From contig NZ_MUNM01000084.1 in NCBI RefSeq assembly GCF_002286815.1, positions 23,154-87,153 on the forward strand: 64,000 nt of DNA. Reading direction: 5' to 3'. Shown one piece after another: positions 18,466-27,000 of this stretch. The stretch comes from Pseudomonas sp. PICF141. GTDB taxonomy: Bacteria > Pseudomonadota > Gammaproteobacteria > Pseudomonadales > Pseudomonadaceae. The notes beneath the pieces are model-generated. The model was not told the origin of the DNA. It saw nothing but the letters and a program-made list of their open reading frames with translations, and searched no databases. Every line of letters begins with the position of its first letter. Position 1 is the first letter of the stretch. Position numbers and translations under genes: made by a program.

Positions 18466-19281
18466 TTGCCGAGCGTATCCATATTAACCACCGCCGATCC
18501 GGCGTTGCTGGTGCAACTCACCGACAGCCATTTGTTTGCCGAGGCGGACGGGACGTTGCTGGGCATGAATACCCGCGACAGCCTGCAACAGGTCATTGAA
18601 CTGGTGTTGAAGCAGCAGCCGCAGATCGATCTGATGATTGCCAGCGGCGATCTTTCACAGGATGGGACGCTGGAGTCATATCAGTTGTTTCGTGACCTGA
18701 CCCGGCAGATCGACGCCCCCGCGCGCTGGATTCCCGGGAATCATGACGAGCCGATGATCATGGCCGAGGCGGCGATGCAGAGTGCGCTGCTGGAGCCGGT
18801 GGTGGACATCGGCAAATGGCGGGTCACGCTGCTCGATTCGGCGGTTCCGGGGTCGGTGCCGGGGTATTTACAGGATGAGCAGTTGCAGTTACTCGCTCGC
18901 TCATTGAGTGAGGCGCCGGAGCGGTATCATCTGGTGTGTTTCCATCATCATCCGGTATCGATCGGGTGTGCATGGATGGAGCCTATTGGCTTGCGCAATC
19001 CAGAGGCGTTGTTTGCGGTGCTGGATCGCTTTCCACAAGTGCGTGCAGTGCTGTGGGGGCATGTGCATCAGGAAATCGACCAGGTGCGCAACGGTGTACG
19101 CCTGCTCGCATCGCCCTCGACCTGCATTCAGTTCGAGCCGGGCAGTGATGATTTCAAGGTGAGCCAGCAGGCACCGGGGTATCGGTGGTTGCGACTTTTG
19201 CCGGATGGCCAGCTCGAAACAGGTGTTGAGCGCATCACCGGTTTCGATTTCCAGGTTGATTACGGCTCCAACGGCTACTGA
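18466..19281 (+). CDS. cpdA: CpdA, 3',5'-cyclic-AMP phosphodiesterase
   Basis: CpdA degrades cAMP and so tunes Vfr/Crp signalling. The 271-residue metallophosphoesterase shows QLTDSHLF (D and H metal ligands), ASGDLSQDG, GNHDEP and the later CFHHHPV and GHVHQEID motifs. I chose the TTG at 18466 because GGGAGA sits 5 bases upstream and the protein then has the usual length; longer in-frame starts would run into the previous gene. The 128-bp gap and hairpin before it allow its own promoter, for example with CATAAT near 18417. Confidence 0.93.
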   Translation: MPSVSILTTADPALLVQLTDSHLFAEADGTLLGMNTRDSLQQVIELVLKQQPQIDLMIASGDLSQDGTLESYQLFRDLTRQIDAPARWIPGNHDEPMIMAEAAMQSALLEPVVDIGKWRVTLLDSAVPGSVPGYLQDEQLQLLARSLSEAPERYHLVCFHHHPVSIGCAWMEPIGLRNPEALFAVLDRFPQVRAVLWGHVHQEIDQVRNGVRLLASPSTCIQFEPGSDDFKVSQQAPGYRWLRLLPDGQLETGVERITGFDFQVDYGSNGY

Positions 19282-19304
19282 ACATACAGAAAGACCGCGG
19301 CGTG

Positions 19305-19374
19305 GCCATCGCGAGCAGGCTCGCTCCCACATTGGAATGCATACCCCTGTGGGAGCGAGCCTGCTCGCGATGGC
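19305..19374. repeat. REP pair, family E (GCGAGCAGGCTCGCTCCCACA type)
   Basis: The left arm (19305-19331, from GCCATCGCGAGCAGGCTCGC to CCCACA) is the exact complement of the right arm (19348-19374). A loop of 16 bases separates them. It lies between cpdA and yqiA. Confidence 0.88.
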
Positions 19375-19466
19375 GTCCGCCAAGGCAACCTGATTTTCAC
19401 GCATATCCCCGATTTTCCCGACACCCTGTAAACTGCGCCTCTTTACCCGACGCACAGGGCGCTCAA

Positions 19467-20075
19467 ATGTCTGGTTCGATCCTTTATATCCACGGTTTCA
19501 ACAGCGCACCTGCCTCAAAAAAGGCCTGTCAGTTGATCAATGTGATGGATCGGCTGGGCTTGAGTGACCAATTGCTTGTGCCTGCCTTGCATCATCATCC
19601 CCGCCAGGCCATCGGTCAGCTGGAGCAGGCGATTGCCGAGCTGGGGCGGCCACTGCTGGTCGGCAGCTCACTCGGCGGCTACTATGCGACTCACCTGGCC
19701 GAGCGCCATGGCTTGAAAGCCCTGTTGATCAACCCTGCCGTCAGCCCGCACCGGATGTTCGACGGGTTCCTGGGGACGCAGAAAAATCTGTATACCGATG
19801 AGACTTGGGAATTGACCCACGACCACGTAACGGCCCTGGCCGAGCTGGAAGTGCCGGCGCCCAAGGATCCGCAGCGGTTTCAAGTATGGTTGCAGACCGG
19901 CGACGAAACGCTGGATTATCGCCTCGCCCAGCAGTATTACCGAGCCTGTGCCTTGCGCATCCAGGCGGGCGGCGACCATAGTTTCCAGGGTTTTGCCGAG
20001 CGATTGCCGGCAATGCTGGGTTTCGCCGGCATCGGCGCAGATTTGTATCAGGCGATTGATTTCACTGCACTGTGA
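19467..20075 (+). CDS. yqiA: YqiA-type alpha/beta-hydrolase esterase
   Basis: The 202-residue hydrolase starts with SILYIHGFNSAPASKKA (oxyanion-hole region) and has the nucleophile elbow GSSLGGYYAT, with catalytic Ser in GSSLG. A late GGDHSFQGF supplies the His, and TGDETLDY the acid. E. coli YqiA is an esterase on short palmitoyl-CoA/p-nitrophenyl esters in vitro; the cellular role is unknown. It precedes parE by 67 bp, as in E. coli. The ATG at 19467 gives the family length. Confidence 0.9.
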   Translation: MSGSILYIHGFNSAPASKKACQLINVMDRLGLSDQLLVPALHHHPRQAIGQLEQAIAELGRPLLVGSSLGGYYATHLAERHGLKALLINPAVSPHRMFDGFLGTQKNLYTDETWELTHDHVTALAELEVPAPKDPQRFQVWLQTGDETLDYRLAQQYYRACALRIQAGGDHSFQGFAERLPAMLGFAGIGADLYQAIDFTAL

Positions 20076-20142
20076 TTTCGCCTCTTGTTCACAGAACACT
20101 CTTTTTCACAGAATACTTTTTACAGGCGGACGACGAGACCCC

Positions 20143-22047
20143 ATGGCCACTCCCAGCGCTAGCTCTTATAACGCAGACGCCATCGAAGTCCTCTCGGGCC
20201 TCGACCCGGTGCGCAAACGCCCCGGCATGTACACCGACACCAGTCGGCCGAACCACCTCGCCCAGGAAGTCATCGACAACAGCGTCGACGAAGCCTTGGC
20301 CGGGCATGCGACATCGGTGCAGGTCATCCTGCATGCCGATCACTCTCTGGAAGTCAGCGATGACGGCCGTGGCATGCCGGTGGATATTCACCCCGAAGAA
20401 GGTGTCTCGGGTGTCGAGCTGATCCTCACCAAGCTTCATGCGGGCGGCAAGTTTTCCAACAAGAACTACCAGTTCTCCGGCGGTCTGCACGGGGTGGGTA
20501 TTTCCGTGGTCAATGCCTTGTCGACCGAAGTCCGGGTGCGTGTAAAACGTGACGGCAACGAATACCAGATGACGTTCGCCGATGGGTACAAGAAAACCGA
20601 CCTGGAAGTGATCGGCACTGTCGGCAAGCGCAACACAGGCACCAGCGTATTTTTCGCGCCGGACCCGAAGTACTTCGATTCGCCGAAATTCTCCATCAGC
20701 CGCCTCAAGCACGTGCTCAAGGCCAAGGCCGTTCTGTGCCCGGGGCTGCTGGTCAGTTTTGAAGACAAGGCCACCGGCGAGAAAGTCGAATGGCATTACG
20801 AAGACGGGCTGCGCTCCTACCTGGTAGACGCGGTCAGCGAATTCGAACGGCTGCCGAACGAGCCGTTCTGCGGCAGCCTGGCCGGTAATAAGGAAGCAGT
20901 CGATTGGGCGTTGCTGTGGCTGCCTGAAGGCGGCGACAGCGTCCAGGAAAGCTACGTCAACCTGATCCCGACGGCCCAGGGCGGTACGCACGTCAATGGT
21001 CTGCGGCAGGGTTTGCTCGATGCGATGCGCGAATTCTGCGAATTTCGCAGCCTGTTGCCGCGCGGTGTGAAGCTGGCGCCGGAAGATGTCTGGGAGCGCA
21101 TTGCGTTTGTCCTGTCGATGAAGATGCAGGAGCCGCAATTCTCCGGCCAGACCAAGGAACGCCTGTCATCCCGTGAAGCAGCGGCATTTGTTTCCGGTGT
21201 GGTCAAGGACGCTTTCAGTCTGTGGCTCAACGCTCACCCGGAAATGGGCCTGCTGCTGGCGGAATTGGCGATCAACAACGCCGGCCGTCGTCTGAAGGCC
21301 AGCAAGAAGGTCGAGCGCAAGCGCATTACCCAAGGGCCGGCGCTGCCGGGCAAGCTCGCCGACTGCGCCGGGCAGGATCCGATGCGTTCCGAGCTGTTCC
21401 TGGTGGAAGGTGATTCCGCTGGCGGTTCGGCCAAGCAGGCGCGGGACAAGGAATTTCAAGCGATCCTGCCGTTGCGCGGCAAGATTCTGAACACCTGGGA
21501 AGTCGACGGCGGCGAAGTGCTGGCCAGCCAGGAAGTGCACAACATCGCCGTGGCCATCGGGGTCGATCCGGGCTCGGTGGACATCGCCCAGCTGCGTTAC
21601 GGCAAAATCTGCATCCTCGCCGACGCCGACTCCGACGGTCTGCACATTGCCACGTTGTTGTGCGCCTTGTTCGTCCAGCATTTCCGTCCACTGGTGGATG
21701 CCGGCCACGTCTACGTCGCCATGCCGCCGCTGTACCGTATCGACCTGGGCAAAGAAATTTACTATGCCCTGGACGAAGCCGAGCGCGATGGCATCCTCGA
21801 TCGTCTGGTCGCCGAGAAGAAGCGCGGCAAGCCACAGGTCACCCGATTCAAAGGTCTGGGTGAAATGAACCCGCCGCAATTGCGCGAAACCACCATGGAC
21901 CCGAACACGCGGCGCCTGGTGCAGTTGACGCTGGAAGATTTCGATGCCACCTCGGAAATGATGGACATGCTGCTGGCGAAAAAACGCGCGGGTGATCGCA
22001 AATCCTGGCTGGAGTCCAAGGGCAACCTGGCCGAGGTTCTGGGCTGA
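20143..22047 (+). CDS. parE: ParE, topoisomerase IV subunit B
   Basis: ParE is the ATPase subunit of topoisomerase IV, which unlinks sister chromosomes. The 634-residue protein has the GHKL ATPase motifs (EVIDNSVDEALAGHA, DDGRGMPVD, GGLHGVGISVVNAL), the transducer domain, and the TOPRIM domain with ELFLVEGDSAGGSA near residue 420 and ADADSDGLHI. The ATG at 20143 is preceded by GACGAGACC. Its stop overlaps the start of the next gene (TGATG), so parE, the esterase-like gene, the protease-like gene and parC form one unit. Confidence 0.97.
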   Translation: MATPSASSYNADAIEVLSGLDPVRKRPGMYTDTSRPNHLAQEVIDNSVDEALAGHATSVQVILHADHSLEVSDDGRGMPVDIHPEEGVSGVELILTKLHAGGKFSNKNYQFSGGLHGVGISVVNALSTEVRVRVKRDGNEYQMTFADGYKKTDLEVIGTVGKRNTGTSVFFAPDPKYFDSPKFSISRLKHVLKAKAVLCPGLLVSFEDKATGEKVEWHYEDGLRSYLVDAVSEFERLPNEPFCGSLAGNKEAVDWALLWLPEGGDSVQESYVNLIPTAQGGTHVNGLRQGLLDAMREFCEFRSLLPRGVKLAPEDVWERIAFVLSMKMQEPQFSGQTKERLSSREAAAFVSGVVKDAFSLWLNAHPEMGLLLAELAINNAGRRLKASKKVERKRITQGPALPGKLADCAGQDPMRSELFLVEGDSAGGSAKQARDKEFQAILPLRGKILNTWEVDGGEVLASQEVHNIAVAIGVDPGSVDIAQLRYGKICILADADSDGLHIATLLCALFVQHFRPLVDAGHVYVAMPPLYRIDLGKEIYYALDEAERDGILDRLVAEKKRGKPQVTRFKGLGEMNPPQLRETTMDPNTRRLVQLTLEDFDATSEMMDMLLAKKRAGDRKSWLESKGNLAEVLG

Positions 22048-23036
22048 TGCGATTGGGCTGGGCCCTGACGTGTGTGTTGCTGCTGACCTCGGTAACGGTT
22101 TCGGCGGAGCCTGCACCCCAATTGCGCCTGTTGTCCGAGCATGCCGTCGACGGCATGCGCGGCGGCAATCTGTCGGGTCTGGCCCAATGTGGTAAGGATC
22201 TGTGGACTGTTTCGGATCGGGACGATGATCAAATCTATCGCCTGGATACTCGCAGCCCTACCTGGCAAGCCGAAAGCGTGCGCATTGACATACCCGTGGC
22301 ACCTGACAGCGGTTTGCCCTGGGGCTTGCGTTCGCGGACCTGGGCGGCATCGTTCGTGCGGGGCGGGTACCTGGATTTCGAAGGTATTGCCTGCGACAGC
22401 GCCGGTAATCGTTACATCGTCAGCGAAGCCCGTGCCGCGGTGCTTCAAGTACCGCCATTCGGGCCTGCGTCCTGGCTGAAAATCTCGCCGATGCTGGTAC
22501 GCGAAGCACGGGCCAGCGGTATGTTGCTGCACTTCAATGGGGTGTTTGAAGGGTTGGCGATCAATCCGGCCGGTGACACGCTGTGGCTGGCCGCCGAACG
22601 TGAGCGTCGCGGTTTGTTGATGATCAAGCGCCAGCAAACGGTCTGGGACTGCAACGGTAGATGTGTGCTGCTGAGTGAGGCTGGGGTGGAAATGCAACCC
22701 GCGCAATTTCCCAAGGCCAGAGCGCGCTCCCGGGATTTTGCCGATCTGTCGTTGTTTGACGGCAAATTGTTTACCCTGGAACGCAATGCCTTTGAGGTTT
22801 GCCGTCGCGATGCTGCCACGGGCGAGGTCGAGCGCTGCTGGTCGTTTGCCGCCGAAGCCTTGCAGGAAAATCGTCGTTATTCACAGCCCTTTGGGCTGAC
22901 GGAAGCGTTGATCGTGGACGCCGATGGTGCCTGGATTGGTATCGACAACAATAATGGCGCGCGCGTCGACGGCGAGAAACGCCCGATTGTCTGGCGCTTT
23001 GCTGCGCCTGAAGGTGGCTGGAGTGCCAAGCCATGA
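22047..23036 (+). CDS. Esterase-like activity of phytase family protein
   Basis: The 329-residue protein has a cleavable signal peptide (about residues 1-20, VLLLTSVTVSAEP) and a beta-propeller-like fold of the phytase-like/esterase-like family. Recognisable parts are GGNLSGLAQCGKDLWTVSDRDD, YLDFEGIACDSAGNRYIVSE and LIVDADGAWIGIDNNNGAR. It is probably periplasmic; substrate unknown. It is translationally coupled to parE upstream (TGATG) and to the retropepsin-like gene downstream (ATGA), an arrangement I recall as conserved in Pseudomonas (PA4966-PA4965). Confidence 0.8.
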   Translation: MRLGWALTCVLLLTSVTVSAEPAPQLRLLSEHAVDGMRGGNLSGLAQCGKDLWTVSDRDDDQIYRLDTRSPTWQAESVRIDIPVAPDSGLPWGLRSRTWAASFVRGGYLDFEGIACDSAGNRYIVSEARAAVLQVPPFGPASWLKISPMLVREARASGMLLHFNGVFEGLAINPAGDTLWLAAERERRGLLMIKRQQTVWDCNGRCVLLSEAGVEMQPAQFPKARARSRDFADLSLFDGKLFTLERNAFEVCRRDAATGEVERCWSFAAEALQENRRYSQPFGLTEALIVDADGAWIGIDNNNGARVDGEKRPIVWRFAAPEGGWSAKP

Positions 23037-23557
23037 GCCAGCAACCGCCAGGCAAACGCGCCGGTCGAGTATTGATGGTACTGGCCTGGTGCGCGGCGTT
23101 GTTTCTGGCAACACGGTTTTTCGGTCAATGGGAGGAGCGCCAGCAAAACCCGAATGGGGTGGTCAGCTCCGAGCAGGGCGAAGGCTTTATCGAAGTGAAG
23201 CTGATCAGCAACAGTCAGGGGCATTTTGTCGCCACTGGCCAGATCAACGGCCAGCCGGTGGATTTCATGCTCGACACCGGCGCGACCGACGTGGCGATCC
23301 CGGCCGAATTGGCCGAGCGACTGAAACTGGAAAAAGGCTTCGCGGTAACCCTGAGCACGGCCAATGGCTTGAGCGAGGGTTATCGAACCCGGCTCGACCG
23401 CCTGCAACTGGGCGACATCGTGCTGCGTGACGTTCGCGCGCTGGTGGCGCCCGGTTTGCACGGCAATCAGGTGCTGCTCGGCATGAGCGCCCTGAACAAA
23501 CTTGAATTTACCCAGCGCGGTGGCACCATGCTGCTGCGCCAGACAACGAACCGATGA
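23033..23557 (+). CDS. Retropepsin-like aspartic protease, membrane anchored (TIGR02281 type)
   Basis: The 174-residue protein has one N-terminal membrane segment (about residues 11-28) and a single aspartic-protease lobe. The active-site motif is DFMLDTGATDVAIP, with the catalytic Asp in DTGA, followed by the family flap and GNQVLLGMSALNKLEF. Such clan AA proteins act as dimers, like retropepsins; the domain should face the periplasm. Its target is unknown. It overlaps the upstream gene by 4 bases and ends 7 bp before parC, so it belongs to the parE-parC unit. Confidence 0.85.
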   Translation: MSQQPPGKRAGRVLMVLAWCAALFLATRFFGQWEERQQNPNGVVSSEQGEGFIEVKLISNSQGHFVATGQINGQPVDFMLDTGATDVAIPAELAERLKLEKGFAVTLSTANGLSEGYRTRLDRLQLGDIVLRDVRALVAPGLHGNQVLLGMSALNKLEFTQRGGTMLLRQTTNR

Positions 23558-23564
23558 GGCCCGC

Positions 23565-25829
23565 ATGAGCGACTCCCTTGATCTCAGCCTGGACGGTGTA
23601 GAACGCCGCTCGCTGGCTGACTTCACCGAAAATGCCTACCTCAACTACTCCATGTACGTGATCATGGACCGTGCCCTGCCGCATATCGGCGACGGTCTGA
23701 AACCGGTACAGCGGCGTATTGTCTATGCCATGAGCGAGCTGGGGCTGGACGCCGATTCCAAGCACAAGAAATCGGCGCGTACCGTTGGTGACGTGCTCGG
23801 CAAGTTCCACCCGCACGGCGATTCGGCCTGCTACGAAGCCATGGTCCTGATGGCCCAGCCATTCAGCTATCGCTACACGCTGGTCGACGGCCAGGGCAAC
23901 TGGGGTGCGCCGGACGATCCGAAGTCCTTCGCCGCCATGCGTTACACCGAAGCACGGCTGTCGCGTTATTCCGAAGTGCTGCTCAGCGAGTTGGGCCAAG
24001 GCACCGCCAACTGGGGCCCTAACTTCGATGGCACGCTGGAAGAGCCGTTGGTGTTACCGGCCCGTTTGCCGAATATCCTGCTCAACGGCACCACGGGTAT
24101 CGCCGTGGGCATGGCCACCGACGTACCGCCGCATAACCTGCGCGAAGTCGCGACCGCTTGCGTGCGCTTGCTCGATGAGCCCAAAGCCACCGTCGAGCAA
24201 CTCTGCGAACACATCCAGGGCCCGGATTACCCGACCGAAGCGGAAATCATCACGCCCCGCGCCGACCTGCTGAAAATCTACGAAACCGGTCGCGGGTCGG
24301 TGCGCATGCGCGCCGTGTACCACATCGAAGACGGCGATATTGTCGTGACGGCGCTGCCGCATCAGGTCTCTGGCGCGAAAGTGCTCGAGCAGATCGCCGC
24401 GATGATGCAAGCCAAACCGTCGAAAGCGCCGCAAGTCGCGGATTTGCGCGACGAGTCGGACCACGAGAACCCATGCCGCATCGTGATCATCCCGGTCAAC
24501 AGCCGGGTCGATCATGACGCGCTGATGCAGCACCTGTTCGCGACCACCGAGCTGGAATCCAGCTACCGGGTCAACATCAACATCATCGGCCTCGACGGCA
24601 AGCCGCAGCTCAAGAACCTGCGAGCGTTGCTGGTGGAATGGCTGGAATTCCGCGTACAGACCGTGCGTCGACGTCTGCAATTCCGCCTGGACAAGGTCGA
24701 GCGTCGCTTGCACCTGTTGGACGGTTTGCTGATTGCCTACCTCAACCTGGATGAAGTGATCCACATCATCCGCACCGAGGAGCACCCCAAGGCCAGCCTG
24801 ATCGAGCGCTTCGCCCTGAGCGAAATCCAGGCCGACTACATTCTCGATACCCGTTTGCGTCAATTGGCGCGACTGGAAGAAATGAAGCTGCGTGCCGAGC
24901 AGGATGAATTGCTCAAGGAGCAGGCCAAGCTGCAAGCCCTGCTGGGCAGCGAAGCCAAATTGAAAAAACTGGTACGCAGTGAACTGATCAAGGACGCCGA
25001 AACATATGGCGACGACCGTCGTTCGCCCATCATCGAGCGTGCCGAAGCCAAGGCAATGACCGAACACGATCTGTTGCCGAACGAGAAAGTGACCGTCGTG
25101 CTGTCGGAAAAAGGCTGGGTTCGCTCCGCCAAAGGCCACGAGATCGATGCCACCGGGCTTTCCTACAAGGCTGGGGATGGCTTCAAGACCTCGGCGGCCG
25201 GGCGTTCCAACCAGTTTGCGGTGTTTATCGACTCCACCGGTCGCAGTTATTCGGTCGCCGCCCACACCTTGCCCTCGGCCCGTGGCCAGGGCGAACCGCT
25301 GACCGGTCGCCTGACGCCGCCGCCAGGGGCGAGTTTCGAATGCGTGCTGATGCCGGAAGATGATTCGCTGTACGTGATCGCGTCCGACGCCGGTTACGGA
25401 TTCGTGGTCAAGGGTGAAGACCTGCAAGCCAAGAATAAGGCGGGCAAGGCCCTGTTGAGTTTGCCGAACAACGCCAAAGTGATTCTGCCGCGTCCGGTAG
25501 CCGATCGTGAGCACAATTGGCTGGCCTCGGTGACCACCGAAGGTCGCCTGCTGATCTTCAAAATCAGCGATCTGCCACAATTAGGTAAAGGTAAAGGGAA
25601 TAAGATCATCGGGATTTCCGGTGAGCGTGTTGCCAGTCGCGAAGAATATGTCACCGACATTGCCGTTTTGCCTGAAGGTGCCACGTTGGTGCTCCAGGCC
25701 GGAAAACGCACCTTGTCGCTAAAGGCGGACGACCTCGAACACTACAAAGGTGAGCGTGGGCGCCGTGGTAACAAACTGCCACGTGGCTTTCAGAGGGTGG
25801 ATGCGCTGTTCGTCGAAAACCTCAATTAA
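23565..25829 (+). CDS. parC: ParC, topoisomerase IV subunit A
   Basis: ParC cuts and rejoins DNA in topoisomerase IV. The 754-residue protein has the catalytic Tyr127 in AAMRYTEARL and the quinolone-determining region HPHGDSACYEA with Ser87 and Glu91, the residues found in quinolone-susceptible pseudomonads. The C-terminal part is the DNA-wrapping beta-pinwheel (for example GKGKGNKIIGISGERVASR). GAGGCCCGC precedes the ATG. It closes the parE-parC unit. Confidence 0.97.
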   Translation: MSDSLDLSLDGVERRSLADFTENAYLNYSMYVIMDRALPHIGDGLKPVQRRIVYAMSELGLDADSKHKKSARTVGDVLGKFHPHGDSACYEAMVLMAQPFSYRYTLVDGQGNWGAPDDPKSFAAMRYTEARLSRYSEVLLSELGQGTANWGPNFDGTLEEPLVLPARLPNILLNGTTGIAVGMATDVPPHNLREVATACVRLLDEPKATVEQLCEHIQGPDYPTEAEIITPRADLLKIYETGRGSVRMRAVYHIEDGDIVVTALPHQVSGAKVLEQIAAMMQAKPSKAPQVADLRDESDHENPCRIVIIPVNSRVDHDALMQHLFATTELESSYRVNINIIGLDGKPQLKNLRALLVEWLEFRVQTVRRRLQFRLDKVERRLHLLDGLLIAYLNLDEVIHIIRTEEHPKASLIERFALSEIQADYILDTRLRQLARLEEMKLRAEQDELLKEQAKLQALLGSEAKLKKLVRSELIKDAETYGDDRRSPIIERAEAKAMTEHDLLPNEKVTVVLSEKGWVRSAKGHEIDATGLSYKAGDGFKTSAAGRSNQFAVFIDSTGRSYSVAAHTLPSARGQGEPLTGRLTPPPGASFECVLMPEDDSLYVIASDAGYGFVVKGEDLQAKNKAGKALLSLPNNAKVILPRPVADREHNWLASVTTEGRLLIFKISDLPQLGKGKGNKIIGISGERVASREEYVTDIAVLPEGATLVLQAGKRTLSLKADDLEHYKGERGRRGNKLPRGFQRVDALFVENLN

Positions 25830-26005
25830 GCGTCCTAGAGCGCTCGATCTGCGATTTAACGCGTAGATCGACGCTTTGCCGCTGGAGTCGGAACGCATAT
25901 TCACGGATGATATGGCCTTTCAAGCGCCGGCGTGGCCGAGCGTTCTTCATATTTTTTGAGTATTTTCACTATGGCTAGCCTTGTGGCAGCCACCTGGATG
26001 GGACG

Positions 26006-26719
26006 ATGACTGCTCTGCGCCTTCCTTTTATTTTGATGCTCGCCGGCGTACTTGGCCTGGCGGGTTGCAGCGTTCACCAACCGGTGTCGCTGTATCAACT
26101 GGACAGCGGAAGTCCGGCTCAGCCTGCGCAAAGCGCCGGCATGGCGGTATTGCTTGGCCCGGTGACGGTTGCCGACTACCTGCAACGCGAAACCTTGTTG
26201 CAGCGTCAGCCCGATGGCAGCTTGCAAGCTTCGGTTGATGGTCGTTGGGCCGGCAGCCTGTCGTCCGACATCGATCAGCTGTTGCTGCGTCAGGTTGCCG
26301 GCCATCTGGACAGTCAGCGCGTTGTCCTGGCACCGGCGACATTAGGTTTCACGCCGGATGTTCAGGTGCTGCTGACAATCACGCGACTGGACTCGGGTGC
26401 ATCGCAACCGGCGATCCTGGATGCGCAATGGCGGCTGATCGATCGTCGTGGTCAGGTGCGTGATAACCGTATCATTCATCTGCAGGAACAGCACACCGGC
26501 GGGACTGCGGCTCAGGTTCAGGCTCAAGGTGTGTTGCTGCAGCGTCTGGCCGAGCAGCTGTCGACGGCGCTCAAGCCACTGGCGAACCAGCCGCCGATCG
26601 CCGAAGCACCTCGCAAACCAGCTGCCAAGCCTGTGACACCGGCAGCAGGGCCAGAGAAGCAGCAGAAAATTCCGATGGCTTCGCCGATTCGCACGGATAT
26701 GGAAGTGTTCAGGTTCTAA
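26006..26719 (+). CDS. PqiC-like ABC-transport auxiliary lipoprotein
   Basis: The 237-residue lipoprotein has a signal ending in LAGC (Cys21) and the PqiC/DUF330 domain: VSLYQLDSG, LGPVTVADYLQRETLLQRQ and WAGSLSSDIDQLLLRQVA. PqiC proteins work at the outer membrane with MCE-type PqiB bridges to move lipids. No pqiA or pqiB is adjacent, so its partners must lie elsewhere or it has another job. The C-terminal 40 residues are Pro/Ala/Lys rich and probably disordered. A good terminator follows. Confidence 0.83.
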   Translation: MTALRLPFILMLAGVLGLAGCSVHQPVSLYQLDSGSPAQPAQSAGMAVLLGPVTVADYLQRETLLQRQPDGSLQASVDGRWAGSLSSDIDQLLLRQVAGHLDSQRVVLAPATLGFTPDVQVLLTITRLDSGASQPAILDAQWRLIDRRGQVRDNRIIHLQEQHTGGTAAQVQAQGVLLQRLAEQLSTALKPLANQPPIAEAPRKPAAKPVTPAAGPEKQQKIPMASPIRTDMEVFRF

Positions 26720-26737
26720 GCCTGGATTGATCCAAAG

Positions 26738-26770
26738 CAAAGCCCGCCATTGATGCGGGCTTTGTTGTTT
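26738..26770 (+). terminator. Intrinsic terminator after the PqiC-like gene
   Basis: CAAAGCCCGC and GCGGGCTTTG form a 10-bp stem around a 7-base loop, followed by TTGTTTC. Confidence 0.85.
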
Positions 26771-26782
26771 CTGCAGATTGGT

Positions 26783-26932
26783 CGTAGCAGCTGCCGAGCC
26801 TGCGAGGCTGCGTTCGAGGACGAAGTCCTCGCAGAACCTGTTGACGCGTTTTGCCTGACCGCACCCATCGTCTGATTTTACGACTGCTGCGCAGCCGAAC
26901 GCAGCCTCGCAGGCTCGGCAGCTGCTACAGGA
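26783..26932. repeat. REP pair, family D (GTAGCAGCTGCCGAGCCTGCGAGG type)
   Basis: The outer arms begin GTAGCAGCTGCCGAGCCTGC and end GCAGGCTCGGCAGCTGCTAC; inside lies the block CGACTGCTGCGCAGCCGAACG, which is shared with family C. A second, shorter copy is at 47379-47473. With the two terminators it fills the 281-bp gap between the PqiC-like gene and the YtjB-like gene. Confidence 0.85.
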
Positions 26933-26946
26933 GTTTAGGGGTACCA

Positions 26947-26982
26947 AAAAGCCCGCAGACGATCACTCATCTGCGGGCTTCT
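26947..26982 (-). terminator. Intrinsic terminator after the YtjB-like gene
   Basis: AAGCCCGCAGA and TCTGCGGGCTT pair around a 10-base loop; on the minus strand the stem runs into TTTTTGG, so it serves the minus-strand gene that ends at 27001. Confidence 0.85.
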
Positions 26983-27000
26983 TTACAGCCGAGGCTGGCG

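Noticed and set aside
24054..25580. A 508-codon open frame antisense to parC
   Set aside because: It lies wholly inside parC and lacks a start signal.
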